Below are positions 22,534-32,414 of a stretch of 64,000 nucleotides of DNA, piece by piece. Both the position numbers and the translations under genes were made by a program. Under the pieces are notes generated by a model. The model did no database searches. It was not told the origin of the DNA and saw nothing but the letters and a program-made list of their open reading frames with translations. This DNA comes from Malaya genurostris (Eukaryota > Arthropoda > Insecta > Diptera > Culicidae). The stretch covers positions 88,167,435-88,231,434 of the forward strand of contig NC_080572.1 of NCBI RefSeq assembly GCF_030247185.1, read 5' to 3'. Position 1 is the first letter of the stretch; each line of letters begins with the position of its first letter.

Positions 22534-22761
22534 CTAGCGTGTTAAAATTAAAAATGTTAATTCAGCTGCATAATCGGGAAGATGGTGTACACTCACGTTG
22601 GTTGTTACTCTCTTCGATAATGCTATTACAGGATCAGACGTTAAAAGAAATCGTTTGAATACATCCTCTAGATTCACTAAACGGATGAAGTTCTGCGGAT
22701 GGAACTGCCTATACTTGCGAGTTGATTTATTTCGACTCTCTTGGATAATCTGGAACAACAA
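22534..22761 (-). pseudogene. transposase C-terminal segment, inverted copy in left arm
   Basis: The minus strand reads an open frame containing IQESRNKSTRKYRQFH, then NLEDVFKRFLLTSDPVIA. The pattern E-x2-N-K-x3-R-x2-R followed by a ValEDVhh.hL..S block resembles, from memory, the C-terminal end of the RAG1/Transib core, where the last catalytic glutamate precedes an NK..R..R motif. The frame here is intact, whereas the right-arm counterpart has lost one base. It points away from the central fragment, so it cannot be part of one continuous protein. Confidence 0.5.
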
Positions 22762-22837
22762 TTATCCTTCATCTGTTTCCCTTTGCTACCCAGAATAATA
22801 AACTTTCAAAAGGAAAACACGGAACTAACAGCAGGAA

Positions 22838-23287
22838 GTGGACAAAGTAAATACAGAAATTGCAGAGCTTTCTCCCACAGTACTGGGGAAAGTATTTGTA
22901 TCAACGAAGCTAGTGTTCTGCCTGAACAATACGAAAGTGTTAAACGACATAACAGGCATACACTCCCAAGCTTGGTACATATGCAAGCGCTCAGGAAAAG
23001 CTCTGAATTTTTCAAGAACTGAAACAAATGAGAATAATCCAAACAAATATCAATTTGGAATTTCGCTTCTGCACGCATGGAACGTGCATGTTCGATCTAT
23101 GGAACTTTGGCTAAAAGTGAGTTATTGTTTGCACATTGAGAAACCGACATGGCGCGTGTCCCGACAAAATCAGCATGTCAAGGAGCAAGAGACAAACATT
23201 CTAACGGCATTAAAAGAGCGGCTAGGGTTACGTATTAGCAAAGACATCATATTAACAAGATATCCAGCTCGCACATTTCTAGAATAA
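22838..23287 (+). pseudogene. central Transib/RAG-like transposase fragment
   Basis: A 149-aa plus-strand frame ends at the junction with repeat R. Its C-terminal half (QFGISLLHAWNVHVRSMELW, then LKVSYCLHIEKPTWRVSRQN and ILTALKERLGL) resembles a conserved block of Transib-type proteins (I-x-LHA, then W-x-R and a K-x-L-GL helix). I make this match by eye, so it is moderate. The last dozen residues (SKDIILTRYPARTFLE) are encoded by the inserted repeat. The N-terminal half (MDKVNTEIAEL) is not recognised. The usual transposase is far longer, so this is a remnant. Confidence 0.5.
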
Positions 23288-23387
23288 ATGATTGGAAACA
23301 TCCTTTTTTGCGAGCATGGTGCCCTCAGGTGAGTCCGCATCGAATCTCGTACATTGAAGTAGGGAAGATAAACGTCAAAATCTTGCG
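23236..23387 (-). repeat. dispersed repeat R, inverted truncated copy inside the transposon
   Basis: On the plus strand it starts AAAGACATCATATTAACAAG and includes GCGAGCATGGTGCCCTCAGG and CGAATCTCGTACATTGAAG, the reverse complement of the repeat at 54289-54549. It ends exactly where the right arm begins (CAAGAGAGTCG at 23388), lacking the outer 110 bp or so of the repeat. It interrupts the transposase frame. Confidence 0.8.
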
Positions 23388-23535
23388 CAAGAGAGTCGAA
23401 ATAAATCAATTCGCAAGTATAGGCAGTTCCATCCGCAGAACTTCAATCGTTTAGTGAATCTAGGGATGTATTCAAACGATTTCTTGTAACGTCTGATCCT
23501 GTAATAGCATTATCGAAGAGAGTAACAACCAACGT
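23388..23535 (+). pseudogene. transposase C-terminal segment in right arm, frameshifted
   Basis: The plus strand reads QESRNKSIRKYRQFHPQNF and NRLVNL; one base is then missing relative to the left arm (CTAGGGATG versus CTAGAGGATG), after which the frame shifts and VTSDPVIALS continues. Orientation and order after the central fragment suggest this is the original 3' end of the transposase gene, with the left arm being its duplicate. Confidence 0.5.
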
Positions 23536-24424
23536 GAGTGTACACCATCTTCCCGATTATGCAGCTGAATTAACATTTTTAATTTTAACACGCTAGAAGA
23601 CAGCAATACCTTATTTTAATATGTATAGCTAATAAATGTCTTACATGAAAGAGCATTTTTCAATGAAAAAACCCAATGTTTGAACACAATTTGAAAAATT
23701 TAAAAAAATATCTCCTCCGCCATTTTTTCTATAAACATGCTCGAAAGTATTTTCTATCAAATGAAACAAACCGATTTTTTTTTTCGTTTGCTCCAATGTT
23801 AGATATAGCAGTTTAAAAATGATCTGTTTTTGAACTAGTTTTGCTCATAACTTCGGTTCAGAAAACGCTACCTGAATGCGCTAGTCATGAAAAAATTGGT
23901 TTCAACAAACTCTAAAAGATATTCAAAGACACCAAAATCGAGAAGTGAATATTAAGAGCTAGAGCAAAAAATCTGATTTTTTAGGAACACCCTTAGTTGA
24001 TCTATTAAAATAGCTGTAACACTAAAACCGTTAGAGATACTACAATAGTGTTTTCGGCAAAGTTGCTTGATATCAGTTTTCCTACAATTTTGCCGAAGGA
24101 TGCAGTCCTCTATCTCAACACATACGGAAACTAATTTTTGGATCACCCTAATAATTAGAACCACCCTAATACCATATGCTTCAAAATATGGCTTATCTTT
24201 CACTGATCATTTGTTCTGAAGACATCATAGCTCTAAAGTATAAGGCTAAGCCACAAATGTTTTTGTCCCCCTAAATTGTGGATCCGGACCACTGTGCAGT
24301 GAAAGCAATAATAAAGGTGAGTGCTTAAATTTTATTTGTGTGTTATGAGCTTTAAATCTACGAATTCTTTGGTATGTAAATATATCGTCATGACATCCCA
24401 AACATCTTTCCTTTTTTCATTTAG

Positions 24425-24597
24425 CTAATATGGATTTCTATGCTTTGTATTTCGCTGTCTTTTCGAAAATGTTCCTGGAGCTGGGCTTGAATAGCCAGCA
24501 AGTACAGCAGCATCGCCAAGAGTTTCCCCCGGAGGCGTTCAATGTGATGCAACACCAACCGAACATATCTTTCGGATCTCACATTTCCATTCCATAA
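24425..24597 (+). CDS. possible terminal exon of an unknown gene
   Basis: A splice donor-like site (AATAAAG|GTGAGT at 24315) and acceptor-like site (TTTTCATTTAG|CTAAT at 24424) bracket a 109-bp intron. The following frame reads MDFYALYFAVFSKMFL, ELGLNSQQVQQHRQEF and PEAFNVMQHQPN to a stop at 24597. If the transposon at 21832-24296 and one CAGTG are removed, the upstream frame (SKRYRNISESNNK) joins it in phase, but a stop occurs about 12 codons further upstream. No family is recognised. It could be an exon, a relic or chance. Confidence 0.25.
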
Positions 24598-24599
24598 AA

Positions 24600-25560
24600 T
24601 AATCTGATAAATAGTTTTAAAATCGTGTATTCTATGAATTTTGTTTCTTTCCAATACCCTTTGACCCAAATAGTCGCGTCAGTATTTCACTAACCGGCCG
24701 GCAACGTAAGTCAGCCAGCATGAAACTAAATGAATAAAAAACATTCACCTGGAAAATTTGTTAACTTTTGTGGACAGAAATGAAAAAATCAATCCAGTCG
24801 TTTGTCATTAAAATGTTGGTTTCTTCCCACCATTTTTATAAAATAAGAAACGTGTTCGTAAAACATGTCCATAAATTTTCAAACAAAATCAAATGAAAAA
24901 CTGAATTTCACGAAGACATAGTATTTGAACATTTGAAGATGATCTTAAAAAATGTACATGTATATTTTTACCAGTATATCCTTGCTACCCATTTTTGCTT
25001 TGATTAAGTTATTTTCCTTTATCTATAGTCAGAGACGTTCGATGATTTCAAGATCATTTTGTTCATTTTTTTTTGTATGCCTTTCGCTGCAAATAAACTT
25101 GGTTTAATATTTCATCATTCGTCGTTAGCAGCATTAAACTATTGTTTTGTGTGCCAAATCCCGTAGAATATATCATCTACACATAGTACCAATCGGCCAA
25201 TTTTTACCCATGAAGGGTGATTTTACACGTAGATAGTGCATCGTTTCTTTTTCTCATATTATCTTCGATAATTTATTACATAAAATTCACTTGCTTGCTG
25301 GAGCAATTTTATTTTTCCGAGATTTCTAATACGATTCGGGATTGGTTTTGTTTACATTCTTCATGGCTTTAATATATTGTAACCAAGGTTATAGTAACTG
25401 TTGTTTAAAATCAACAATTTATCAACTAGTGTTGCCAGTTTCAAAAAATTTTAAGTGATTTCATTTTTACATTACCAGTTACTGAGGGGTAGTTAAATTT
25501 GCGATACAGTTTTGATAGGCGAGTGGCAGGTCGTGTCGTCGGTTTGTATGTCATGTTAGT
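24600..25560. other. AT-rich DNA, no gene seen
   Basis: No supported gene, RNA or transposon end is visible. Confidence 0.5.
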
Positions 25561-25568
25561 TGGTGGCC

Positions 25569-25845
25569 TTACGAATCGACTTTGATTATACCGGTTCTCG
25601 GGTTCCGGTACTGGAAGTGCATATAATAGTGAACCCACTTCGTTTTCTTAAGGATGACCTACGCAATCAAAGCAATGTTTTATTCTGTAAAACTAGTTCT
25701 ACTAGTTAATGCACAAACAATCTCTTGGTTTCTTTCAAAAATCGAAGAAAAAATTTTTGAATAGAATATCACAATATTATACATGAGAAAGGCATCATTA
25801 CACCACTAGGTGGATTAAAACAGGTTTTTTATGTTATACTGGTTA
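25569..25845. repeat. LINE tail repeat T, short copy with ACCACTAGGTGG end
   Basis: CTTTGATTATACCGGTTCTC and TTCCGGTACTGGAAGTGCAT lead to GAGAAAGGCATCATTACACC and ACTAGGTGGATTAAAACAGG. The last block occurs inverted at 56.72 kb (TTTTAATCCACCTAGTGG). It is probably an end of the LOA-type LINE tail family. Confidence 0.6.
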
Positions 25846-25849
25846 AAAC

Positions 25850-27595
25850 AAGGTGACAGCAATATTTCTTCCCAACATGACTAGTTACGAAATCGTTATT
25901 TAAGTTTCCAATCACCACATCTTTTCGTCATATTGAATTAATTATAATTTATAAGCTATCGTTACTTAATCCAAACATATCTTTAATCACAACTATGCTT
26001 CTAGCAACTAGTTGAAAATAAATTTATTTTACTTCAATCGTAGCAACCCGTAACTAGTTCTGATACCACTTAGCCCAACCAAATACAAATAATAATACCG
26101 CTAAGTCCCATACAAACGAACCGCCAATGTTTGGTTCACAGCCTGAACAAGTAAGCCTAGCAAATTACTCCCTTTCATTGCGATAGTTTGAAAATGTGGA
26201 AGGAGATCGTTTCTGGCAACGCTTTATGCTAGTTGCTACGGTGCAAAACAAACTTGTTTGTTTATGTTTATCGTTGCTGTATTAAACTGCAACAATCAGT
26301 CTAAATATCACCGGCACTAGCACAAAAGATGAAAAATGAACACAAACACCCACGAATCTACAAATATCAATACAGCTAGTAGTATATTCATCGTGACTAA
26401 ACCATTCTAGATTATTGTTTAACTTACATTTCGCTTGTGATCTGGATTATCAGATAAAAACTGTTTGTTTATTTATTTTTCACTATAATAAACAGTAACT
26501 ATGGTGAACTTGTTCTTACCCTTCAGTGTTGCTAGTTTTATAGAAAACTCGTTAAAGTACATTGTCACTCTGACAGTGTATCATGACAGTGTACCGCACG
26601 ATGCAAAATGTGTCCTTGAAAATTTGTCGAAGTATTCCGTATTATAATTTGTATTTGGCCCAACTATGCTGCAACAAGAGCGCGAACATGTTTTTTATGT
26701 TACACTGGTTAAAACAAGGTGACAACAGTGTATCTTTATAACATAAACATTGAACTAACAATCATGTGTAAGTTATCGCTACTTAATTCTAACATATCTT
26801 TAATCACAGCTATGCTATGCAGTTACTAGTTAAAACAAGGTTTATTTTCTGTTGCGATACCTTTATAAATACGTAAACGAATGTGAAAATCGTTACTTTA
26901 AATTGATATAGATATTACAAAATTATAACATACAATTTTTGCATAGATTGAAATAGCAATCGATTGGTTTTCTCAACGTAATGATAACGAAAATGCAACC
27001 TAAAAAACTTTTGTTGGCTTCAATCTGGCGAACACAATATAAGGTCGCAAGAAGTGCATGAAACATAAATAAAACCAGAATATTACTGTCTTCAAAACTA
27101 CTTTTGGCCAAAATAATCAATAATAGACATTTTTGTTCTATGCAGTATAACAAACACGAAGAAAACAATATTGGAATTGAACATCTATTGTGATAATATT
27201 ATAATTCTCATGATATATGAATTTAAAAAAATGAGAAATCACTCTACTTGAATTAATTTTGGGCTTTTCCCTGCTCCCCAAAATAAACAAATAAACAAAT
27301 AATAATCGAATATTTAATCGAGTAATCGATTGATAATCCAGATAATTGATTAAATTTTAATCGATTAGTTTAAAAATTATACTACATATTTGAACAATCG
27401 AGTAATTTGAAAAATATGACATCCCTACCTGCAACTAGGAATGTCGTGAACTCGATCGATTAATAACCAAGATAATCGAGTAATATTTAATCGCTTAGTT
27501 TGAAACTAATATTCGAATATTAAGCTAATCGAGTACTTCGATACTTGATTGGTAAACGACTGGACAATGCGCAATTCAGGTCTCAATGTGGTTCT
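25850..27595. other. AT-rich DNA with decayed repeats, no gene seen
   Basis: A block with TTATGTTACACTGGTTAAAA at about 26.7 kb repeats one at 25.83 kb. Around 27.3-27.55 kb the sequence is a low-complexity mixture of TAATCGA and GATTAAT motifs. No coding frame is convincing. Confidence 0.5.
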
Positions 27596-27599
27596 TAGA

Positions 27600-27682
27600 C
27601 TCTTATCCAGTAACTCCTATACCTACCTCCCGCGGTGCCGGCTGGGGTACGAGTAACCATAGGAAAGATCGGGTAACCAACC
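27600..27682 (+). pseudogene. left piece of an RTE-like LINE remnant split by the gypsy element
   Basis: The GC-richer sequence CCTACCTCCCGCGGTGCCGG and TACGAGTAACC up to the CAACC at 27678-27682 is contiguous in type with 33635-34115 across the gypsy element. CAACC is the target-site duplication. The left edge is approximate. Confidence 0.5.
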
Positions 27683-27883
27683 TTTTATGTCTATTAATTT
27701 AATTTTCTTTTTTAATTTTCAGGATTCGGATGATCAACTATAACCAACTACACTCGATGATTTTCAAGAAGGAAGTGAGTTTATTCTCTTTCCTAGAGCA
27801 CGTTTTAATAGAGCCGTAGGTAGTATTGTCGTATGCTAAACATATCGACCATGATTAATATATGTACAGGTGTATACATATCA
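27683..27883 (-). repeat. 3' LTR of the gypsy element
   Basis: 201 bp; on the minus strand it begins TGATATGTATACACC and ends GACATAAAA. It matches 33434-33634 with no difference I could find by eye. Confidence 0.92.
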
Positions 27884-27898
27884 ATTCTTCCCTTTTTA
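27884..27898 (-). promoter_or_regulatory. polypurine tract
   Basis: On the minus strand AAAAAGGGAAGAAT lies directly before the 3' LTR, the expected plus-strand primer position. Confidence 0.7.
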
Positions 27899-28106
27899 AA
27901 GAGTTTTCTTAATAATAATATTTACAAAGTGTATTTGACTTATTTACAGAAAGCAATAGAAAAATAACAATTTTTTTTAATAAATTCAGTTTTGAAAGGA
28001 TTAATATATCCTAAATGTAACTAATCAAGTTTAAACAAATATAAAATTTTGAAATTCAATTACTTAAAGTTCTGAACGGACTCTATCCGAAATGATTTTG
28101 ACTCAA

Positions 28107-28799
28107 TTAACGATCATAATAAAAATCTGGATTCTCTGTTTGCTTCCGAAGACGCTTTGAGCGTCGAAGACAGCCTCCCGGCAAGTTCGCCGTTGAAGCT
28201 TTTCTTTTCCGTCCGACCTTCGCCAGATCATGCTCCGAGAATCCCCGGAACAGGTTTTCTTCTGAGCCGCTTCCAGCTCCATATAATGACTCCTCTCGCT
28301 CTAATATTCCGAATCTATCAGCTTCCGAACTTGGACCCATCATCATGTTTGGCCTTGGCTCCGGGTCTCGATCCTTATAGCGTCTAATTTGTTTTCGGTG
28401 CGCCATTATGGCCACGTTTCCAAGCAAGATCTGGAATGTATTTAACGAGAATTGTTTTAGTAAAGTTGCCTTTACCCATCTATTAGGTATATAATGATGA
28501 TGATTTTTGTACCAAACAGTATCCCCTTCCGTCAGATCATCCAAGCTGTCATTTGACCTCTTGTTGATTTTAGGAAAATCATTTATTTTATCATCATCAG
28601 GGGACTGTGGCAAATTTAAATAATTTTTATAATGACATTTAGGATTTAACAAATCAAGCATCGTCTTTGGTTTATAACTAAAAACTTTTTCAGAGGGGAA
28701 TTGCCCGCTACTAGTCACTATATTATTTCTATAGTTCATTAAAAATAAATTAATCTGGTTCTCCATATCAACATTAGCCAAATCCGGCTCTAATAAAAA
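28107..28799 (-). CDS. C-terminal part of gypsy pol, downstream of an amber stop
   Basis: This frame is the direct in-phase continuation of the upstream gag-pol after a TAG at 28802-28800 (DVLK, stop, FLLEPDLANVDME). It contains the end of the integrase: INLFLMNYRNNIVTSS, PSEKVF, and a GPF/SH3-like segment (GDTVWYKNH, WVKATLLKQF, HRKQIRRYKD). A basic tail follows (GRKRKAS, LRRSKRLRKQ). About 230 residues. It has no obvious start of its own: TTG at 28781 and ATG at 28763 are only possible. It is made only if the stop is read through, or the stop is a disabling mutation. Confidence 0.8.
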   Translation of the reverse strand, partial: FLLEPDLANVDMENQINLFLMNYRNNIVTSSGQFPSEKVFSYKPKTMLDLLNPKCHYKNYLNLPQSPDDDKINDFPKINKRSNDSLDDLTEGDTVWYKNHHHYIPNRWVKATLLKQFSLNTFQILLGNVAIMAHRKQIRRYKDRDPEPRPNMMMGPSSEADRFGILEREESLYGAGSGSEENLFRGFSEHDLAKVGRKRKASTANLPGGCLRRSKRLRKQTENPDFYYDR

Positions 28800-31700
28800 C
28801 TATTTTAATACATCTTTCGTTGTTCTTACAAGTCTTTCGGCTTGGCCGTTGCTTGAAGGGTTATATGGTGGACTTTTCAACACCTTAACTCCTTGCCTCT
28901 CTAAAAAGTTTGTAAATGAGTATGAATTGAATGGAGGACCGCCGTCAGAAACCAGAACATCTGGCAATCCAAATCTAGCGAAATACGCTACCAATTTCTT
29001 CACCACCTTTGCACAATCCGTGCCTTTCCTCATCCATTCTACCTCCAACCACTTTGAGAATGAATCAACAATCAATAAAAAAGTGTGGTGAGAAAAATGA
29101 AAAAAATCGATATGAATTCGACTAAAAGATCTTGTAGTAGGTGTCCAATGAGACAAAACCTTTGTTTTTGGCACTACTACCATGCTACTACAAACTTCGC
29201 ATGTTGTAACATAATTTTCAATATCTTTATTTATCCCAAACCAGTACACTTGTTTTCTTGCCAACTGTTTCATTTTAACCATTCCCGCGTGATTGGCATG
29301 CAAAAGTTTAAGTATCCCGCTTTTCATTTTATGTGGAATCACCACCCTATTTTGATACAATACGCATCCGTCAATTATCTCCAAATCATTCTGATTGGCA
29401 TAAACGTCTAAAAAGCGTTTGTCCAACTTTTTCGGCCAACCATCACGCATAAAATTCATAATCTGTTTTAAGAAAATGTTGTCATTTGACTCTTTGGCAA
29501 TAATAACAAGGTCAATTGGGAAATCGTTGCTAAAATTTATGCTTCTTATAAAATTTTGATCTAATTCTACGGGAACCGACTGATCTAATGGGAATCGCGA
29601 ACAGAAATCCGCATTACCCATTTTTGCAGAAGGCCTGTACTGGATTTCGAAGTCATAAATTGATAATTCGAGAATATACCTTTGAAGTCTTGTTACAAAT
29701 ATTGAATTTTTGCCTTCTTTGCCGAATATTCCTATCAATGGCTTGTGATCAGTGTAAGCGATGAACTTTTGTCCATAAAGGTATTTGTGAAACTTTTTAA
29801 TTGTACAAACTAAAGCCAAGGCTTCTAAATGAAGAATTGGATATCGCTTTTGCGCGTCATTTAACGTAAAAGAAGTAAAGCAAATTGGCTTTTCTCTGCC
29901 ATCTATCACATGTGCAATAACACCACCCAGACCATAGCCTGAGGCATCGGTCACGACCACAATTTCTTTTCTGGGATCATAAAACTCTAGTATGTTCGCT
30001 GATATCAAAGATTGCTTACTATCTTGAAATGCTTTTTCGCAATTTTTATCCCAAACGAATTTTACATCTTTTCTCAACAAATTGTAAAGATAAAACAATT
30101 TAGAAGACATATGAGAAACAAATTTATTATAATAGTTGATTAATCCTAAAAAGGATTTCAACTCATTCTCATTCTTAGGCACTTTTGCTCTTTGAATAGT
30201 AGATATTTTTTCTGGACTAGGTAGTAACCCTTTTTCACTTATTATGTGTCCTAAATAATTTAATTGAGAAACAAAGAATTTGCATTTTTCTAGATTTACT
30301 TTTATATTTGCCTTCGCAAGCCTATCCAAAACTAAATACAGTTTATTACGACAATCGTTCAGGTTTTCACCCGCAATCAGTACGTCGTCTAGATAGCAAT
30401 ATACTCCAGTAATACCATTCAGTATTTGATCCATAACTTGTTGAAATATTGAGGCGCTAGAAGAAGCACCCTGTGGTAACCGGTTGTAAGTAAACAAACC
30501 TTCAATAGTATTTATCACCATGAATTTCTTAGATCGTTCTGTCAAGGCTAGCTGTGTATATGCGCCTTGCAAGTCAAGTGAACAAAAAACCTTGCAATTT
30601 GCCAATTTAGCAAATAAATCATTAGCAGAAGGTAAGGGATAAGTATTCGGTATTAAAACTTTGTTTACCGAAACTTTGCAATCAATTACTAGTCTAATTT
30701 GGTCATCTTTCTTTATAACTACTATCACAGGTGATGCCCATTCGCTGGTCTTTACCGGCGTTATCACATTCTCTTTTTCTAACTTATCCAAATATATTAA
30801 AACTTTTTCCCTTAGTCTGAAGGGTACGTCGTAAGCTTTTTTAAAAATTGGGATTTCCCGTTTTATAATTAAATCTGCTTCAAATCCCTTGATGGGTGTC
30901 GAAAAATCTTTTTTAAATACTTCCAAAAATTTAGATTTGATTTCATCAATAAACTGTTCACCCTTTGGCATAGTTGTGTTGTTTACGTTTTCATACAAAA
31001 TATTTTTACTTGAAAAAGTTTCTCTCCATCTTGGAAAAAATATATCCATCCAATTCCTTCCAAATAAAGGCATGAATTTATGATTCGTATTTAGAATCAA
31101 TAGTTTTAAAATATGTTCAACACCATTTAGTGCGACCAAGACATTTGTCTCCCCTTCAATCTCAAGTTTAGAACCATTTACAACTAACAGTTGTTTGTCA
31201 CATTTTCTTAAGGATTTATCAAAAAGACTCTTAAATTGATTAACACCCATAACAGTTACCGTTGACCCACAGTCCACTTCCATTCGGGTCATAATATTGT
31301 CAATCGACACATTTATTATACATGGTTTACTTATTTTATCAAAAGACTTAACATGCATGCACTGTAAATCACCTGAGTTCCACTCATTCCATTCCTCCTC
31401 ACTGTCCGTGTCCATCCTGTTATCTGTCGTCATCCGGTTCATAAGAGAAGTCAGGTCTTTCTCTGCACTAGTTCCAGGTTTTACTGAATCTATAAACCTT
31501 ACAGCGTCTCTTTTTAAATTTTTTAGCTTAAAGCATTTTCTCTTAATATGACCCCTTAACCCACAATGATCGCAAATCATGTCGGAGTAATTTCGTTTGA
31601 ATTTGTTATCAAAATGAGTGTCATTGTATCGATTGTTTCTGTTATAATCGTGAGGTTTGAATCTGTTATTATTGTTGTTTTGACTGTATTTATTATTGTA

Positions 31701-32414
31701 TCTAAATGTTTTATGTGTGTTTTTGTTGTAACTATTTGTGTTGGGTCTACCATATTGCATTTCTCTGTTCAGTTTGTGTTTGTAACCTTTGTCACCCAAA
31801 CGCTCATGAACTGGTCGTCTAATAAAATTTATATTTTCAGGCGGGCCATATGCACTACCAGCAGAGACTGTCCCAAAACTAGGAAAAAACGAATTTACTT
31901 TTAAGGTGCGCGCATTATCTTTCGCCATACACCACGTAGTTATGAATCTGTCCATAGATTCTACAGTCAACTTTTCTTCGTTCAGTAACAACTGTTTTAA
32001 GTTCTCGTCCCGCAACCCAGCAAGAACTCTGTCTTGAATAGCTACGTCTTTGAACTCGCCGAACCCGCAGAATTCTGCCTGCAATTTTATTGCCTGTACG
32101 AAATCCTCGGCTGATTCGTCAGGTTGCTGAACCCTGTTACTGAACCGAAAGCGTTGAACCAGGTCTGGCTCAGTCTTATCTAGCTTTTGTTTTAATTTAA
32201 CAATGATTTCACTATACTTCGCAGTAGCAAGAGTATCTTTTGTGTAAAATAATTTTAGCTGAGAGTAAACAAACGGTCCGCACAAATTCATGAAATGAGA
32301 TTTTTGCATCGGTTCAGTAACTTGATTTGCCTCAAAGGTAAATGCCAACCTATCGGCCCAATCCCCGAAGGAGGTACCTTTACGGTATGGCTCGATTGTT
32401 GATGCCAAACTCAT
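28800..32414 (-). CDS. gypsy gag-pol polyprotein
   Basis: A 1,204-aa frame from MSLASTIEPYRKG. Gag (about 1-340) includes VAIQDRVLAGLRDENLKQLL and one zinc knuckle, CDHCGLRGHIKRKC, near residue 280. The aspartic protease has VDCGSTVTVMG near 380 (D-C-G in place of the usual D-T/S-G, as in some Mag-like elements). The reverse transcriptase shows LDLQGAYTQLAL and the active site YLDDVLIAG near 675. RNase H has VVTDASGYGLGG and YTDHKPL. The integrase has an HHCC finger (HANHAGMVKMK to CEVC, about 1035-1075) and the D,D,E core (IHIDFFHF, LVSDGGPPFNS, NPSSNGQAERL). Gag and pol share one frame, unusual for Ty3/gypsy in general but known in Mag-type elements. The stop is an amber codon in the integrase C-terminus. 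Confidence 0.93.
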   Translation of the reverse strand: MSLASTIEPYRKGTSFGDWADRLAFTFEANQVTEPMQKSHFMNLCGPFVYSQLKLFYTKDTLATAKYSEIIVKLKQKLDKTEPDLVQRFRFSNRVQQPDESAEDFVQAIKLQAEFCGFGEFKDVAIQDRVLAGLRDENLKQLLLNEEKLTVESMDRFITTWCMAKDNARTLKVNSFFPSFGTVSAGSAYGPPENINFIRRPVHERLGDKGYKHKLNREMQYGRPNTNSYNKNTHKTFRYNNKYSQNNNNNRFKPHDYNRNNRYNDTHFDNKFKRNYSDMICDHCGLRGHIKRKCFKLKNLKRDAVRFIDSVKPGTSAEKDLTSLMNRMTTDNRMDTDSEEEWNEWNSGDLQCMHVKSFDKISKPCIINVSIDNIMTRMEVDCGSTVTVMGVNQFKSLFDKSLRKCDKQLLVVNGSKLEIEGETNVLVALNGVEHILKLLILNTNHKFMPLFGRNWMDIFFPRWRETFSSKNILYENVNNTTMPKGEQFIDEIKSKFLEVFKKDFSTPIKGFEADLIIKREIPIFKKAYDVPFRLREKVLIYLDKLEKENVITPVKTSEWASPVIVVIKKDDQIRLVIDCKVSVNKVLIPNTYPLPSANDLFAKLANCKVFCSLDLQGAYTQLALTERSKKFMVINTIEGLFTYNRLPQGASSSASIFQQVMDQILNGITGVYCYLDDVLIAGENLNDCRNKLYLVLDRLAKANIKVNLEKCKFFVSQLNYLGHIISEKGLLPSPEKISTIQRAKVPKNENELKSFLGLINYYNKFVSHMSSKLFYLYNLLRKDVKFVWDKNCEKAFQDSKQSLISANILEFYDPRKEIVVVTDASGYGLGGVIAHVIDGREKPICFTSFTLNDAQKRYPILHLEALALVCTIKKFHKYLYGQKFIAYTDHKPLIGIFGKEGKNSIFVTRLQRYILELSIYDFEIQYRPSAKMGNADFCSRFPLDQSVPVELDQNFIRSINFSNDFPIDLVIIAKESNDNIFLKQIMNFMRDGWPKKLDKRFLDVYANQNDLEIIDGCVLYQNRVVIPHKMKSGILKLLHANHAGMVKMKQLARKQVYWFGINKDIENYVTTCEVCSSMVVVPKTKVLSHWTPTTRSFSRIHIDFFHFSHHTFLLIVDSFSKWLEVEWMRKGTDCAKVVKKLVAYFARFGLPDVLVSDGGPPFNSYSFTNFLERQGVKVLKSPPYNPSSNGQAERLVRTTKDVLK

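Larger units (their letters stand above)
21832..24296 (+). mobile_element. Transib/RAG-like DNA transposon with inverted 0.9-kb arms
   Basis: Both ends read CACAGTGGTCC inward and are flanked by the 5-bp direct repeat CAGTG (21827-21831 and 24297-24301). A 5-bp GC-rich duplication with a CACAGTG-like terminus is the signature of Transib elements, whose ends resemble the RAG recombination-signal heptamer. The left arm (21832-22743) and right arm (23388-24296) are near-identical inverted copies. The 644-bp centre holds a transposase fragment and an inverted copy of repeat R. Each arm carries the 3' part of the transposase gene, so the left half appears to be a fold-back duplicate of the right. 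Non-autonomous as it stands. Confidence 0.8.
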
